A stretch of 64,000 nucleotides of DNA, taken from assembly GCF_900566075.1 (NCBI RefSeq), contig NZ_UPHU01000001.1:2604001-2668000 (forward strand). The letters are read 5' to 3'. The notes under the pieces are model-generated. The model saw only the letters and a program-made list of their open reading frames with translations. It made no database searches and was not told the DNA's origin. This stretch comes from Mycobacterium pseudokansasii. Its GTDB lineage: Bacteria > Actinomycetota > Actinomycetes > Mycobacteriales > Mycobacteriaceae. Positions 41,961 to 55,945 of this stretch are shown one piece after another; the first letter of the stretch is position 1; each line of letters begins with the position of its first letter. The position numbers and the translations under genes were made by a program.

Positions 41961-44298
41961 GGATGGCCTTCCAGATGACAGTGGGGCGGGCGGGCATCTG
42001 GATGCCGGCCGCAGCCGGATAGTCCTGGAGCGCATCGGCGATGGCGTTCATCACCGCGGGGGGAGCCGCCGCGGTGCCGGATTCGCCACATCCCTTGGCC
42101 CCCAAAACATTGGTCGTCGACGGCAGACCATTGTCGACCCATTCGACGTCGGGTATCTCGCATGCCGTCGGGGGAGTGTACGCCGCGGCGCCGCCCGCGG
42201 CGATGCGCATCAGTTCCTCGCAGCCGGGTGCACGCTCCAGGAGCGCCTGGGCGATACCGTGCGCCACTGCGCCCTGTACCTGGCCACGAACCGCGCCTTC
42301 GTTGATCACCCGGCCGAAATCGTCGACCGCGATGTAGCGCAGCACCGTGACGCAACCGGTGTCGGGGTCGATCTCGAGTTCGCAGGCATGGCAGCCGTTG
42401 GCGAAGCTGCCGTTGCGCAAGCTGACCTCGGACCGACCGTCGAGGGCTCCCGGCCAGTGCGCGGCCACCTCGTCGATCGAGGACGAAAACCATTCGCCCG
42501 CAGCGGCATCGGCAAGAAACCTGCCGTCGGCATAGCTCACGGCCCCGGCATCCACGCCCCACTTGTCCGCGAGTACCTGTTTGCCGCGCTGTACCGCATC
42601 GGCGAGGGCTGTGTCGAGCGCAGCGGTCGAGGTCAGCAGCGACTTTGATCCGCCGGTGCCCGCGCCCAGCGGCGCTACCGAACTGTCACCCTCGCGCACG
42701 GTGATGTGCTGCGGATCAATGCCGAGCCGCTGGGCAGCCAGTTGCTGAAGCGGAACAGCGTGGTCTTGTCCGCTCGATTGGGTCCCGACGACGATGTCCA
42801 GGCAGCCGTCACCAGAAAACGTCAGGGCGGCGCACTCGACCGGAAAGGCGCCGGCGCGCATGGCCTCGGCGACCTGAAGGCCGCCGTTGGATTCCAGGTA
42901 GTTGGCAAAGCCGAATCCGCGCAACCGGCCGCGCGCCGCCGATTCTCGCCGGCGCGCTTCGAAGCCGGCACGGTCGGCGACGTCCAGACACCGAATCTGA
43001 TTGTCCAGAAAGCGGCCGCCGTCGATGACCAGTCCGGTGGCCGCGGTCAGGGGCCGGGTCTGGGTGGCAGGCAGATTGCGCGCCCGCAGCGCGGCCGGAT
43101 CGAAGCTCAGCTCGCGGGCGGCTCGGTCGATCAGTCGTTCCAGCACGTAGGTCGCCTCTGGCCGGCCCGCTCCCCGAAAAGCGTCGACCGGCACGTTGTT
43201 GGTGAACATGGCTCGCACGTTGATTTCGACGGCTTGGAAGCGGTAGGCGCCGGCCTGTACCGGCGCGCCGACCCCCGTCGCGGTCAGCGGCGCGAGCTGC
43301 GACAGGTAGGCGCCCAAGTCGACGGTGGGCCGGACCGACAACGCCAGAAAGCGGCCGTCCTTGTCCAGGGCGATCGCCGCGTCGGTGACATGCCCGCGCC
43401 CGTGCGTGTCCGACAGGAACGACTCCGAACGGGTGGCCGTCCACCGGACCGGTCGCCGCAGCCGGCGTGCGCTCTCGAGCACCAGGGCGTGCTCGGGGTA
43501 GGCGTAGATTTTTGCGCCGAACCCGCCACCGACCGCAGGCGTCAGCACCCGCAACCGCTGCGGGTCCCGGTCGAAGGCCCGGGCCAGCACGCTGCGGACG
43601 AAATGCACCCCTTGGGTATTCGCCAGCAATGTCATGGTGTCGGTCTGTTCGTCGAAAAAGCCGACGGCCGCGCGCGGTTCGATGGGGTAGGGAACAAGCC
43701 GCGGTGAAGTCAGGCTGATTCGCACCACGTGATCGGCTGCGGCGAACAGCTCCCGGCACGCCGGTGCGTCGCCGAATCGCCATTTGAAGCACACGTCGTC
43801 GGGTGCATCGGCCCAGATGGGCACCTCCATATCGGGTGAGTCGGCGTCGGATCGGTAGGGCAACGGCTCATAGTCGACGTCGACCAAGGCGGCGGCGGTG
43901 GCGGCCCGGTGTGGGGTGTCGGCGACGACGAAGGCGACACCGTCGCCGACGTGACGCACCCGGTCCACGGCCAATACGGCTCGGTCGGCATCGACGCGAG
44001 GTGTGCCGTCATCGGATCGCAAACCGATCACGCAGCCCAGCGGACGGATCGTGGCCGCGATGTCGTGGCCCGTGATGACAGTCAGAACTCCCGGCGCGCT
44101 CGCCGCCCGGGAGCTGTCGATGCGCCGAATCCGGGCGTGCGGCAACGGTGAGCGCACCAGGCAACCGTGCGCCTCGCCGTCGAACCGCAGGGCATCGACG
44201 TACTTGCCGGTGCCGCGAACCAGGTCGTGTTCCGACCGGGCCCGCGGTCCCGCGACGTCGTGGCCGGGCCCACGCACCGACGGATTCGTGAACCGCAC
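41947..44298 (-). CDS. Molybdenum hydroxylase large subunit (form II CoxL type)
   Basis: A 783-residue molybdopterin-cytosine-dinucleotide subunit. Family blocks [10 protein letters not shown] (257-266), [10 protein letters not shown] and the C-terminal [10 protein letters not shown], with the catalytic Glu, are present. The active-site loop is AFRGAGR at residues 373-379. True CO dehydrogenases (form I) have AYxCSFR with the Cys that binds Cu; this Cys is absent. So this is a form II enzyme whose substrate is probably an aldehyde, aromatic or N-heterocycle, not CO. It starts with GTG at 44298 and leads a large-small-medium operon 110 bp downstream of secG. Confidence 0.9.
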   Translation of the reverse strand: MRFTNPSVRGPGHDVAGPRARSEHDLVRGTGKYVDALRFDGEAHGCLVRSPLPHARIRRIDSSRAASAPGVLTVITGHDIAATIRPLGCVIGLRSDDGTPRVDADRAVLAVDRVRHVGDGVAFVVADTPHRAATAAALVDVDYEPLPYRSDADSPDMEVPIWADAPDDVCFKWRFGDAPACRELFAAADHVVRISLTSPRLVPYPIEPRAAVGFFDEQTDTMTLLANTQGVHFVRSVLARAFDRDPQRLRVLTPAVGGGFGAKIYAYPEHALVLESARRLRRPVRWTATRSESFLSDTHGRGHVTDAAIALDKDGRFLALSVRPTVDLGAYLSQLAPLTATGVGAPVQAGAYRFQAVEINVRAMFTNNVPVDAFRGAGRPEATYVLERLIDRAARELSFDPAALRARNLPATQTRPLTAATGLVIDGGRFLDNQIRCLDVADRAGFEARRRESAARGRLRGFGFANYLESNGGLQVAEAMRAGAFPVECAALTFSGDGCLDIVVGTQSSGQDHAVPLQQLAAQRLGIDPQHITVREGDSSVAPLGAGTGGSKSLLTSTAALDTALADAVQRGKQVLADKWGVDAGAVSYADGRFLADAAAGEWFSSSIDEVAAHWPGALDGRSEVSLRNGSFANGCHACELEIDPDTGCVTVLRYIAVDDFGRVINEGAVRGQVQGAVAHGIAQALLERAPGCEELMRIAAGGAAAYTPPTACEIPDVEWVDNGLPSTTNVLGAKGCGESGTAAAPPAVMNAIADALQDYPAAAGIQMPARPTVIWKAIHEGG

Positions 44299-44407
44299 CA
44301 GCTCAGACGCCGGCGCGCGCTACGAGGATGGGGACGAACACAAGGGCGAAAGTTACCATGACGACCGGCCCGGCGACGCCGCCGTGGCGCTGGGCTGCGC
44401 GGGCGCG

Positions 44408-44641
44408 TCAGCGGTACTTGATCAACAAACCCACGCCGACGATGCACACCACCCAGATCCCGGTGATGAACAGCGTCAACCTGTCGAGGTTCTTCTCGAC
44501 AACGGTCGACCCGGACAGGCTGGACTGCACACCGCCGCCGAACAGGGTCGACAGGCCGCCACCTTTCGCGCGGTGCAGCAGCACCAGCAACACCACCAGC
44601 ACGCTGGTGATCACCAAGGTGATCTGCAGGGCCAATTCCAT
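44408..44641 (-). CDS. secG: Preprotein translocase subunit SecG
   Basis: A 77-residue SecG with two transmembrane helices ([19 protein letters not shown] and [17 protein letters not shown]). The loop between them carries the conserved Gly-rich [11 protein letters not shown] and Ser-rich [17 protein letters not shown]. SecG assists SecYE in protein export. The frame is open upstream, but the protein clearly begins MELALQ at 44641. It is divergent from ppc with about 70 bp between starts. Confidence 0.95.
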   Translation of the reverse strand: MELALQITLVITSVLVVLLVLLHRAKGGGLSTLFGGGVQSSLSGSTVVEKNLDRLTLFITGIWVVCIVGVGLLIKYR

Positions 44642-44710
44642 AACCGGCAGCCTACCGAATGGTGGACGGATAATGGGCGCCGGGCGGGCCGGTCGCTGAT
44701 ACTGGGACAC

Positions 44711-47528
<2,818 letters not shown>

Positions 47529-47530
<2 letters not shown>

Positions 47531-47582
47531 CAGCGGGCGTCGCGGTGTGATAACCGCCGGCGGCCCGACGCCGTCACCGCTG
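47529..47582. terminator. Candidate bidirectional terminator between ppc and the coiled-coil gene
   Basis: Between the convergent ppc and 47595-47993 stops, GCAGCGG...GCGTCG is partly complementary to CGACGC...CCGCTGC across about 50 bp, with an inner GCGGT-gtgata-ACCGC hairpin. The stem is bulged and no T-tract is present, so this is tentative. Confidence 0.3.
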
Positions 47583-47594
47583 CCGAGTCAGCGC

Positions 47595-47993
47595 TCAGCG
47601 GACCGCGCGGTTGCGCAACCTGTCCAGCACGCCGCGGACAGCGTGCTCGGTGACCGACAGCGGCGACATCACCGTCTCGCCCAGGCTCACGATGTAGTCG
47701 ATCCGGTCGACGATGGCTTCGACGGGCTCGACCAGCACAATAAGCCGCTTAGCCAGATCGTCCAGGCTGGACAGCGTGCCTTCCAGATGGTCCAGGCCAC
47801 CCTCCAGCCGCTCCACCGTGGCGTTGAGCGCCGACAAAGAACTGTTCAGCTCCTTCATCGTCTTGTCCAGTCCTTCGAGGACGTCCTCGACCTGCTCCAC
47901 CGTCTTGTCGGCGTTCAGCGCCGCCTGGGTAAGGGTCTTGATCCGGTTGCGCTCCGGCCCGCTGCGTACGCTTCTGTCTGCCATGTCGGCCAT
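47595..47993 (-). CDS. Coiled-coil protein (Rv1444c type)
   Basis: A 132-residue acidic, helical protein. Residues about 20-95 show heptad-like spacing of Leu, Val and Ile (VEQVEDVLEGLDKTMKELNS, LNATVERLEGGLDHLEGTLS), implying a coiled coil. It has no signal peptide. The function is unknown. Its place beside pgl-opcA-zwf-tal-tkt matches Rv1444c, which suggests a link to that operon, but the 48-bp gap to pgl leaves a separate role possible. Confidence 0.75.
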   Translation of the reverse strand: MADMADRSVRSGPERNRIKTLTQAALNADKTVEQVEDVLEGLDKTMKELNSSLSALNATVERLEGGLDHLEGTLSSLDDLAKRLIVLVEPVEAIVDRIDYIVSLGETVMSPLSVTEHAVRGVLDRLRNRAVR

Positions 47994-48041
47994 TATTGCG
48001 CCGTTTGGAGCCGACGCGGCTCCGAGTCTGCGACCGCGCTG

Positions 48042-48782
48042 TCAGCCGAGCTTGGCCGCGGCCTCCTCGTCGAGCAGCCACAGTGTGTTCTCCCGCCCGA
48101 CTGCTCCGGCGGCCGGCACGGTGACCGGGTCCGCGCCGCCGATGGCAGTGGCCACCGCGTCGGCCTTGGCCCGGCCGGAAACGAGCAGCCACACTTCGCG
48201 GGAACGCTGTATCGCCGGTAGCGTCAAGGTGATTCGTTGGGGCGGGGGTTTCGGCGAGTCGTCGACGGGAACCACCAGACGAGTGGTCTCACGCACGGCC
48301 GCAGTGTGCGGGAACAACGAGTTGACGTGGCCTTCGGGACCCATCCCCAACAGATGGACGTCGAAATTCGGTGCCCGCTCACCGAGTCCGGCATTGGCTG
48401 CCAGCACCTGTTCGTAGGCCAGTGCCGCGGCGTCCAGGTCGGTGCCGAACTCACCGTCACTGGCGGCCATCGGGTGCACCTGGCTCGGTGGGATGTCGAC
48501 GTGATCGAGTAACGCGGCACGCGCCTGCCTGTCGTTGCGCTCGTCATCGTCCTCGGAGACGTAGCGTTCGTCGCCCCAGAACAGATGAACCTTGGACCAG
48601 TCGATCCGCGACCCGGACGCACCGAGATAACGCAGCAACGCGATGCCGTTCCCGCCGCCGGTCAGCACGATCAGTGCCTGCCCCCTGGCCGCCACCGCGC
48701 TGTCGATGGCCCGGATCAGCCGTTGGCCGGCGGCCTCGACCAGAATCTCGGTGTCAGGAAAGGTCTGGACGTCCAGATTCAT
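48042..48782 (-). CDS. pgl: 6-phosphogluconolactonase
   Basis: Hydrolyses 6-phosphogluconolactone to 6-phosphogluconate in the oxidative pentose phosphate pathway. The 246-residue protein carries the family blocks [30 protein letters not shown] and [16 protein letters not shown]. The frame is open upstream, but the ATG at 48782 overlaps the opcA stop (ATGA), and the sequence is alignable from [12 protein letters not shown]. Also known as devB (Rv1445c). Confidence 0.95.
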   Translation of the reverse strand: MNLDVQTFPDTEILVEAAGQRLIRAIDSAVAARGQALIVLTGGGNGIALLRYLGASGSRIDWSKVHLFWGDERYVSEDDDERNDRQARAALLDHVDIPPSQVHPMAASDGEFGTDLDAAALAYEQVLAANAGLGERAPNFDVHLLGMGPEGHVNSLFPHTAAVRETTRLVVPVDDSPKPPPQRITLTLPAIQRSREVWLLVSGRAKADAVATAIGGADPVTVPAAGAVGRENTLWLLDEEAAAKLG

Positions 48783-49690
48783 ACGTACTGCACCTTCTTG
48801 ATGCCTTCCAATGCCGCGAAGTAAATTTCGTCGGGGTCCAGCCGGCGCAGATCTTCGGCGAGGCACTCTCCGGTTACCCTGCGCGCCAACGGAACCCGGG
48901 CATCGGGCCTGGCCGTCCGGCTCAGGGTGGCGGTGGTCCCTTCCTGCGGTCGGCTCAACACGATGGTCTCGCTCTTGCGTACCAGCTCGACTTGTAGTTT
49001 GCCGACCGCACGGCGCACCGGACCCTCGATCCGGCTGGCCAGCCAGCCCGCCAGGATGTCGAGCGCCGGCTCGGTCTTCAAGCCCGACACGAGCGCCGAC
49101 TCGATCGGTTCGTGGGGCGGCTGGTCGACGGCAGAGGTCAGCAGTGCCCGCCAATAGGTGATGCGGCTCCAGGCCAAATCGGTGTCGCCGGCTGTGTATC
49201 CGGGTAGCCGGCTCTTGATCGCCGACAGCGGATCGACGCCATTGGTGGCGTCCATGATGCGCCGAATCGCCAACTTGCCCAAGGGGTCCTGGGCAGGTAC
49301 CGCCGGAGCGATGTCGGGCCACCAGACCACTACCGGGATGTCGGGCAGCAGGAACGGGATGACGACGCTGTGGGCGTGGCCGGAGAGGGGGCCGGACAGT
49401 CGCAGCACCACGACCTCTCCGGCGCCGGCGTCGGCGCCCACCCTCAGTTGGGCGTCCAGGCGCGGTTTTTCGGCGTACGGGTCACCTCGCATCACCACGA
49501 TGATCCGGCTGGGATGTTCATGGCTGGCGGAGTTGGCGGCCTCGATGGATTCTTCGAACATCGCCTCGCTGTCCGGGGCGATGATCAGCGTCAGGACCCG
49601 GCCCATCGTGACAGCGCCGATCCTTGCGCGTAGCTCGTCGAGCTTCTTATTGACTGCGGTGGTGGTGGTTTCGGGCAGATCGACGATCAT
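48779..49690 (-). CDS. opcA: Glucose-6-phosphate dehydrogenase assembly protein OpcA
   Basis: OpcA is an allosteric partner that assembles or activates glucose-6-phosphate dehydrogenase in cyanobacteria and actinobacteria. The 303-residue protein starts [20 protein letters not shown] and has the conserved [20 protein letters not shown] and [14 protein letters not shown]. The length equals the one I recall for M. tuberculosis OpcA. It lies between zwf and pgl, 49 bp after zwf, overlapping pgl by four bases; the arrangement supports co-expression with its target enzyme. Confidence 0.95.
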   Translation of the reverse strand: MIVDLPETTTTAVNKKLDELRARIGAVTMGRVLTLIIAPDSEAMFEESIEAANSASHEHPSRIIVVMRGDPYAEKPRLDAQLRVGADAGAGEVVVLRLSGPLSGHAHSVVIPFLLPDIPVVVWWPDIAPAVPAQDPLGKLAIRRIMDATNGVDPLSAIKSRLPGYTAGDTDLAWSRITYWRALLTSAVDQPPHEPIESALVSGLKTEPALDILAGWLASRIEGPVRRAVGKLQVELVRKSETIVLSRPQEGTTATLSRTARPDARVPLARRVTGECLAEDLRRLDPDEIYFAALEGIKKVQYV

Positions 49691-49739
49691 GTGCGCCGCT
49701 CCTCTCCATCGCTTCGCTCTGCATCGTCGCCGGCGCGGA

Positions 49740-51290
49740 TCACGGGCGCCGCCACTCCCGGCCGGTGCGGTGCAGCATCTGGAAGGCCGAATCCGGGCCC
49801 CACGTGCCGGCCTCGTAGGGGTCGGGTTTGCCGTGAGCCGCCCAGTAATCCAGGACGGGATCCAGTATTTCCCAAGCCAATTCGACCTCCGCATTGACGG
49901 GAAACAGCGACGGTTCGCCGAGGAGCACGTCGAGGATGAGCCGCTCGTATGCCTCCGGCGAGTCTTCGGCGAACGCCGAGCCGTAGGAGAAGTCCATGTT
50001 GACGTCGCGGACTTCCATCGCACTGCCCGGGACTTTGGATCCGAACCGCAGGGTCATCCCTTCGTCCGGTTGCACCCGGATGACCAAAGCGTTGGCGCCG
50101 AGCTCGTCGGTCATGGTGGCGTCGAACGGCAAATGCGGCGCCCGCTTGAAGACCAACGCGATCTCAGTCACCCTGCGGCCCAGCCGTTTTCCGGTGCGTA
50201 GATAGAACGGCACACCGGCCCAGCGGCGGGTGTCGACCTCCAGAGTGATCGCGGCGAACGTCTCGGTGGTGGAGTGCTCGGCGAAACCTTCCTCGTGTAG
50301 CAGACTCACCACTTTTTCGCCGCCCTGCCATCCGGCGGTGTATTGACCACGGCTGCTGGTCTCGTCGAGCGGCTCGGCAAGCCGAGTCGCCGAGAGCACC
50401 TTGATTTTTTCCGCCTGCAACGCAAACGGTTTGAAGCTGACCGGCTCTTCCATCGCGGTCAGTGCCAGCAACTGCATCAGGTGGTTCTGGATGACGTCAC
50501 GGGCCGCACCGATACCGTCGTAGTAGCCGGCCCGACCACCCAGGCCGATGTCCTCGGCCATAGTGATCTGCACATGATCGACATAGTGCGCATTCCAGAT
50601 CGGATCCCAGAACTGATTGGCGAACCGCAGCGCCAGAATGTTCTGCACCGTCTCTTTGCCCAGGTAGTGGTCGATGCGGAAGACCGACTCCTCCGGAAAG
50701 ACCGCGTTGACAGCCTTGTTCAGCTCGCGGGCACTGTCCAGGTCGTGACCGAACGGTTTCTCGATGACGACCCGGCTCCAGCGGTCGCTCTGCGGACGGG
50801 CCAGTCCCGACTTGTGCAGCTGCTCGGAGACCACCGGGAATGCCTTGGGCGGAATCGCCAGGTAGAAGGCGTGATTGCCGCCGGTGCCGCGCTCGACGTC
50901 GAGCTTCTCCAGCGTCTCGGCAAGCCGGGTAAAAGCCTGCTCATCGTCGAAAGAGCCTGGTACGAAACGGAATCCCTCGGCTAGCCGGTCCCAGTTCTCC
51001 TGCCGGAACGGGGTCCGGCAGTGTTCTTTGACCGCCTGGTAGACCACCTGGCCGAAATCCTGAGTGTCCCAGTCGCGGCGGGCGAATCCCACCAGGGCGA
51101 ATGTGGGGGGTAGCAGCCCCCGGTTGGCCAGGTCGTAGATGGCCGGCATCACCTTCTTGCGGGCCAGGTCCCCGGTGACGCCGAAAATCACCATGCCGCA
51201 CGAACCGGCGATTCTGGGCAGCCGCTTGTCCAGCTTGTCGCGCAGCGGGTTGTGCCACTGCGTGGCGGCGGAGTTGCGAGCTGCGCTCAT
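49740..51290 (-). CDS. zwf: Glucose-6-phosphate 1-dehydrogenase
   Basis: Commits glucose 6-phosphate to the pentose phosphate pathway and makes NADPH. The 516-residue protein has the NADP-binding [14 protein letters not shown] and the active-site [20 protein letters not shown]. The C-terminal half includes [18 protein letters not shown]. The ATG at 51290 overlaps the tal stop (ATGA), which decides the start over longer frames. M. tuberculosis calls it zwf2 (Rv1447c). Confidence 0.97.
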   Translation of the reverse strand: MSAARNSAATQWHNPLRDKLDKRLPRIAGSCGMVIFGVTGDLARKKVMPAIYDLANRGLLPPTFALVGFARRDWDTQDFGQVVYQAVKEHCRTPFRQENWDRLAEGFRFVPGSFDDEQAFTRLAETLEKLDVERGTGGNHAFYLAIPPKAFPVVSEQLHKSGLARPQSDRWSRVVIEKPFGHDLDSARELNKAVNAVFPEESVFRIDHYLGKETVQNILALRFANQFWDPIWNAHYVDHVQITMAEDIGLGGRAGYYDGIGAARDVIQNHLMQLLALTAMEEPVSFKPFALQAEKIKVLSATRLAEPLDETSSRGQYTAGWQGGEKVVSLLHEEGFAEHSTTETFAAITLEVDTRRWAGVPFYLRTGKRLGRRVTEIALVFKRAPHLPFDATMTDELGANALVIRVQPDEGMTLRFGSKVPGSAMEVRDVNMDFSYGSAFAEDSPEAYERLILDVLLGEPSLFPVNAEVELAWEILDPVLDYWAAHGKPDPYEAGTWGPDSAFQMLHRTGREWRRP

Positions 51291-52405
51291 TTGGTGACGG
51301 AGTCGAGCTGCGCCTGAGTCTCTTTGAGCAGCTCCGTCCACGCCGCCTCGAACTTCGCCACGCCTTCGTCCTCCAGCACGACGAACACATCGTCAAGGTC
51401 TATACCGACCGCCTGAAGTTTGTCGAATACCTGCTGCGCGTCGGATGCGGTGCCGCTGACGGTATCTCCTTTGATCACGCCATGATCGGCGACGGCGTCC
51501 AGCGTCGGTTCCGGCATGGTGTTCACCGTGTCGGGAGCCGCCAACTCGGTGACATAGAGAGTGTCGGCGTACTCGGGGTTCTTGACGCCGGTCGACGCCC
51601 ACAGGGGTCGTTGTACGCGTGCGCCGTCTGCCCTGAGGGCTCGGTAACGGTCGCCGCCCCCGAAGACGTCCTGGTAGGCGGCATAGGCGAGGCGGGCGTT
51701 GGCCACCCCGGCCTGCCCGCGCAACGCCAGCGCGTCCTGCGATCCGAGCTTTTCCAGCCGTTTGTCGATTTCGGTGTCCACCCTGGACACGAAAAACGAT
51801 GCCACCGAATGGATCTTGGATAGCTCCTGGCCGGCTTCTCGTGCCTTCTCGATCCCGGCGAGGTAGGCGTCCACGACCTCGCGGTAGCGTTCGACGGAGA
51901 AGATCAACGTGACATTGACCGAAATCCCTTCGGCCAGAACGGCGGTGATGGCGGGCAGGCCGGCCTTGGTGGCCGGGATCTTGATGAACAGGTTCGGCCG
52001 GTCGACGATCTTCCACAGCTCGACGGCCTGCTGGATCGTCTTGTCGGTGTCGTGGGCCAGCCGCGGGTCGACCTCGATCGATACCCGACCGTCCAGGCCG
52101 CCGGAAGCCTCCCACACCGGGGTGAACACATCGCAGGCCCGGCGCACGTCGTCGGTGGTGGCGGTGCGCACCGTGGCGTCGACGTCGGCTCCGCGCTCGG
52201 CCAGCTCGGCGATCTGGCCGTTGTAGGCGTCGCCCTCGGCCAGCGCCTTCTGGAAGATGGACGGGTTGGTGGTCACGCCGACGACACACTTGGTGTCGAT
52301 CAGCTCCCGCAGATTGCCCGAATTCAGTCGGTCGCGGGACAGGTCGTCCAGCCACACGGAGACGCCCACGGCGCTGAGCGCGGCGAGGTTGGGGTTCTGA
52401 CTCAT
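51287..52405 (-). CDS. tal: Transaldolase
   Basis: Transfers dihydroxyacetone units between sugar phosphates. The 372-residue actinobacterial-type protein has [13 protein letters not shown], the Schiff-base Lys in [12 protein letters not shown], and the later [18 protein letters not shown]. The frame is open upstream, but the ATG at 52405 has a GGGCG-type leader and the typical start [20 protein letters not shown]. It overlaps zwf by four bases and follows tkt by 14 bp. Confidence 0.96.
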   Translation of the reverse strand: MSQNPNLAALSAVGVSVWLDDLSRDRLNSGNLRELIDTKCVVGVTTNPSIFQKALAEGDAYNGQIAELAERGADVDATVRTATTDDVRRACDVFTPVWEASGGLDGRVSIEVDPRLAHDTDKTIQQAVELWKIVDRPNLFIKIPATKAGLPAITAVLAEGISVNVTLIFSVERYREVVDAYLAGIEKAREAGQELSKIHSVASFFVSRVDTEIDKRLEKLGSQDALALRGQAGVANARLAYAAYQDVFGGGDRYRALRADGARVQRPLWASTGVKNPEYADTLYVTELAAPDTVNTMPEPTLDAVADHGVIKGDTVSGTASDAQQVFDKLQAVGIDLDDVFVVLEDEGVAKFEAAWTELLKETQAQLDSVTK

Positions 52406-52419
52406 TGAAACGCCCTTTC

Positions 52420-54510
52420 TCAGTTGTCGAGTGCTCGTTCCGCGGCGGCGGCAACCGCTTGCGCGGTAAAGCCGAATTCCCGGAACAACGTTTTGTAGTC
52501 GGCGGATTCGCCGTAGTGCTCGATCGAGATGATCTCGCCGGTGTCCCCGACCAGTTTGTGCCAGCACTGCGCGACACCGGCCTCGACGGCGACCCTGGCC
52601 GACACCGACGGCGGCAGCACGCTGTCGCGGTAGTCCGACGGCTGGGACTCGAACCACTCCACGCAGGGCATTGACACCACTCGTGCGACAATGTCCTTGT
52701 CCGCCAACAACTTCTGTGCCTCGACCGCCAGCTGCAGCTCCGAGCCGGTGGCGATTATCACCACGTCAGGCCCGTCATCGCTGTCGTCGCCGAGCACATA
52801 CCCGCCACGGGCGACGCCTTCGGCGCTGGTGCCCTCGAGCACCGGTAGGCCCTGCCGGGTCAATATCAAACCGACCGGACCGCTGCCGTTGCCGCGGGCC
52901 AGGATCGTGCGCCAGGCATATGTGGTCTCGTTGGCGTCGCCCGGGCGTACCACCGAGAGCTGGGGAATTGCCCGCAGCGCCGCTAGGTGCTCGATCGGCT
53001 GGTGGGTCGGTCCATCCTCGCCCAGCCCGATCGAGTCGTGCGTCCAGACGTAGATGGTGTCGATATCCATCAGAGCAGCCAGCCGAACCGCCGGGCGCAT
53101 GTAATCGGAGAACTGTAAGAACGTGCCCCCGTAGGCGCGGGTGGGGCCGTGCAGCACGATGCCGGACAGGATGGCGCCCATCGCATGTTCGCGGACGCCG
53201 AAGTGCAAGGTGCGGCCGTACCAGTGCGCGGTGTAATCCTTGGTCGAAATCGCCGGTGGGCCAAAGGAATCCACGCCCTTCATGGTTGTGTTGTTGCTGC
53301 CCGCCAGGTCCGCGGACCCGCCCCACAACTCTGGCAGCTTTGGTCCCAGCGCAGACAGCACCTCGCCGGACGCCGCGCGGGTGGCCTGCGCTTTGGACCC
53401 GGGTTCCCAATGCGGCAGGTTGTCGTCCCACCCGTCGGGCAACTGCTCGGCGGTCAACCGCTGCAGCAGCGCCTTGCGTTCCGGTTCGCGTTGTGCCCAG
53501 GCGTCGAACTCGACCTGCCAGCGGTCGTGGGCTTCTTTGCCGCGAGCCACCAGACCGCGGGTGTGGGTGAGGACTTCGTCGCGAACCTCGAATGTCTTGT
53601 CGGGATCGAAGCCCAGTACTTTCTTGACGGCGGCCACCTCGTCGTCGCCGAGGGCCGCGCCGTGCGCCTTCCCGGTGTTCATCAGATTCGGCGCCGGGTA
53701 TCCGATGATGGTCCGCAGCGAGATGAACGACGGCCGGTCGGTGACGGCTTTCGCGTTGGCGATGGCCTCCTCGATCCCGACGACGTTTTCGCCGCCCTCC
53801 ACCTCCTGCACGTGCCAGCCGTAGGCACGGTAGCGGGCGGCGGTGTCCTCGCACAGCGCAATGTTGGTGTCGTCCTCGATCGAGATCTGGTTGTGGTCGT
53901 AGAACACGATCAGGTTGCCCAGCTGCTGGACGGCTGCCAGGGACGACGCTTCCGAGGTCACCCCTTCCTCGATGTCCCCGTCGGAGGCGATCACGTAGAT
54001 ATGGTGGTCGAAGGGGCTGGTGCCCGGCTCGGCGTCCGGGTCGAACAGACCACGTTCGTACCGCGACGCCATGGCCATCCCGACGGCCGACGCCAACCCC
54101 TGACCCAGCGGGCCGGTGGTGATCTCCACACCTCGGGTGTGCCGGAATTCCGGGTGTCCGGGAGTCTTGGAACCCCAGGTGCGCAGCGACTCGATATCGG
54201 ATAGTTCGAGGCCGAAGCCGCCGAGGTAGAGCTGGATGTAGAGGGTCAGGCTGCTGTGCCCGCACGACAATACGAACCGGTCGCGGCCCAGCCAGGTGGT
54301 GTCGCTCGGGTCGTGGCGCATCGTGCGTTGAAATAGCGTGTAGGCCAGCGGAGCCAGGCTCATGGCCGTTCCGGGGTGACCGTTGCCGACCTTTTGGACG
54401 GCGTCGGCGGCAAGCACCCGGATGGTGTCGACCGCAGCCGAATCGATCTCGGTCCAGTCGTCGGGGTGGCGCGGTTGGGTAAGCGTCGAGATCTCTTCGA
54501 GTGTGGTCAC
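52420..54510 (-). CDS. tkt: Transketolase
   Basis: Thiamine-diphosphate enzyme that moves two-carbon units between sugar phosphates. The 696-residue protein has [20 protein letters not shown], the ThDP/Mg motif [12 protein letters not shown]...[21 protein letters not shown], and [24 protein letters not shown] active-site sequence ([14 protein letters not shown]). The GTG at 54510 follows GAGGA. It is the first gene of tkt-tal-zwf-opcA-pgl, so one promoter upstream probably drives the pathway. No PE_PGRS gene intervenes before ctaB. Confidence 0.97.
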   Translation of the reverse strand: MTTLEEISTLTQPRHPDDWTEIDSAAVDTIRVLAADAVQKVGNGHPGTAMSLAPLAYTLFQRTMRHDPSDTTWLGRDRFVLSCGHSSLTLYIQLYLGGFGLELSDIESLRTWGSKTPGHPEFRHTRGVEITTGPLGQGLASAVGMAMASRYERGLFDPDAEPGTSPFDHHIYVIASDGDIEEGVTSEASSLAAVQQLGNLIVFYDHNQISIEDDTNIALCEDTAARYRAYGWHVQEVEGGENVVGIEEAIANAKAVTDRPSFISLRTIIGYPAPNLMNTGKAHGAALGDDEVAAVKKVLGFDPDKTFEVRDEVLTHTRGLVARGKEAHDRWQVEFDAWAQREPERKALLQRLTAEQLPDGWDDNLPHWEPGSKAQATRAASGEVLSALGPKLPELWGGSADLAGSNNTTMKGVDSFGPPAISTKDYTAHWYGRTLHFGVREHAMGAILSGIVLHGPTRAYGGTFLQFSDYMRPAVRLAALMDIDTIYVWTHDSIGLGEDGPTHQPIEHLAALRAIPQLSVVRPGDANETTYAWRTILARGNGSGPVGLILTRQGLPVLEGTSAEGVARGGYVLGDDSDDGPDVVIIATGSELQLAVEAQKLLADKDIVARVVSMPCVEWFESQPSDYRDSVLPPSVSARVAVEAGVAQCWHKLVGDTGEIISIEHYGESADYKTLFREFGFTAQAVAAAAERALDN

Positions 54511-54804
54511 AGATTCAGTCCTCAGTTCAGTCCGCAGTCCAGGGTCATCAAACTGATCAATCCCACCCTAGTGCGGGATGGCCGGCGGTTGCAGGCCCCA
54601 AGTTGGAGTAACCAGCGCGGCCTGTCGCAAAGCGTCCAACAGCACTGTGAAAATAGCCTGTCGGGCTGCGTACGCTGTGCAATCAGTGCCGCAAGGCCGG
54701 AAAAATAGCTGTGAATCGACCCTGCGGCACTGCTGCCTCGGCCACGCCGTCTACCATCGTGCGTAGTAGAAGCTGTGCGCGGCCGTTCCCCGAGGAGTTA
54801 TTTC
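54511..54804. promoter_or_regulatory. Divergent promoter region tkt / ctaB
   Basis: About 294 bp between divergent genes. It includes the motif at 54751-54773 shared with the ctaA upstream region, described separately. GAGGAG (54792-54797) precedes the ctaB GTG. No other gene-like frame is convincing. Confidence 0.5.
54751..54773 (+). promoter_or_regulatory. Candidate operator upstream of ctaB, shared with ctaA
   Basis: CTACC-ATCG-TG-CGTAGTAGAAGC reads almost the same as the stretch upstream of ctaA; GCGTAGTAGAAGC (54761-54773) is identical to 62492-62504. CTAC and GTAG form an imperfect inverted repeat. It ends 31 bp before the ctaB start. Confidence 0.5.
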
Positions 54805-55788
54805 GTGAGCGTTCGTGGCCGCGTCGCGACGGGCCGCATACCTGGCAAACCTGGCATCGCCAGGCGGCACTACGCGCCGGGCATCGCGACGTCGAAGAAG
54901 AGCCGCGCGCTCGCAACAGCGCTGGCCTACCTGGCGTTGACCAAGCCGCGGGTCATCGAGCTGCTGCTGGTCACCGCGATACCGGCGATGCTGCTCGCCG
55001 ATCGCGGCAGCGTCCATCCCCTGGTCATTCTCAACACGCTGATCGGCGGGATGATGGCCGCCGCCGGCGCGAACACCCTCAACTGTGTGGCCGACGCCGA
55101 CATCGACAAGGTGATGAAGCGGACGGCGCGCCGGCCGCTCGCGCGTGCCGCGGTGCCGACCAGAAGCGCGCTGGCCTTCGGTTTGGCGCTGACGGTGGTC
55201 TCCGTTCTCTGGCTGTGGTGGACGACGAACTTGCTGTCCGGGCTACTGGCCCTGGCGACGGTGGCGTTCTACGTGTTCGTCTATACGCTGCTGCTCAAGC
55301 GCCGCACCTCCCAGAACGTGGTGTGGGGCGGCGCCGCCGGCTGCATGCCGGTGATGATCGGCTGGTCGGCGGTCACCGGAACCCTGGCGTGGCCGGCCCT
55401 GGCGATGTTCGCGATCGTCTTCTTCTGGACGCCGCCGCACACCTGGGCCTTGGCGATGCGCTACAAGGAGGACTACCAAGAGGCCGGCGTGCCCATGCTG
55501 CCCGCGGTGGCGACCGAACGTCAGGTCACCAGGCAGATCCTGATCTATACCTGGCTGACCGTGTCGGCGACGCTGGCGCTGACCCCGGCGACCGGATGGC
55601 TGTACGCCGCGGTGGCCGTGGTGGCGGGTGCGTGGTTCCTGGCGATGGCACATCAGTTGGACGCGGGTGTTCGCGCCGGTGAACCGGTCAAGCCGCTGCG
55701 CTTGTTCCTGCAGTCGAACAACTACCTGGCGTTGGTCTTCTGCGCACTGGCGGTCGACTCGGCGTTGGGCCTGCCCACTCTGCTTTAG
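54805..55788 (+). CDS. ctaB: Protoheme IX farnesyltransferase (heme O synthase)
   Basis: CtaB attaches a farnesyl group to heme B, making heme O for cytochrome c oxidase. It is a UbiA-type membrane protein of 327 residues with about eight to nine helices. The first Asp-rich motif is [20 protein letters not shown], and the second region reads [26 protein letters not shown] lies seven bases before the GTG at 54805, making it a better start than the ATG at 54775. It is oriented away from tkt. The next enzyme, CtaA, is encoded at 61.5-62.5 kb. Confidence 0.95.
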   Translation: MSVRGRVATGRIPGKPGIARRHYAPGIATSKKSRALATALAYLALTKPRVIELLLVTAIPAMLLADRGSVHPLVILNTLIGGMMAAAGANTLNCVADADIDKVMKRTARRPLARAAVPTRSALAFGLALTVVSVLWLWWTTNLLSGLLALATVAFYVFVYTLLLKRRTSQNVVWGGAAGCMPVMIGWSAVTGTLAWPALAMFAIVFFWTPPHTWALAMRYKEDYQEAGVPMLPAVATERQVTRQILIYTWLTVSATLALTPATGWLYAAVAVVAGAWFLAMAHQLDAGVRAGEPVKPLRLFLQSNNYLALVFCALAVDSALGLPTLL

Positions 55789-55945
55789 TTCGAAGCTCTG
55801 GTTTCAGGCGCCTCTGCCTCGGTCGGCGGGACCTTTGTCACCAATCGGCTGCCGAAATGCTCGGATGGCCCGGAAAAGGTTCTCGCCGTAGCGTTTGCGC
55901 GCGATCATGGGACGTTGAGTACTCGGTGCTAGGGGGATCCTCGCG

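Noticed and set aside
40675..44298. Aerobic CO dehydrogenase (CoxMSL)
   Set aside because: The large subunit has AFRGAGR instead of the AYxCSFR loop, so the Cu-binding Cys is missing.
44003..44710. N-terminal extension of the ppc frame to 1175 residues
   Set aside because: It would cover secG and the start of the large hydroxylase subunit. PEP carboxylase similarity starts near 44711, and the length from there is normal.
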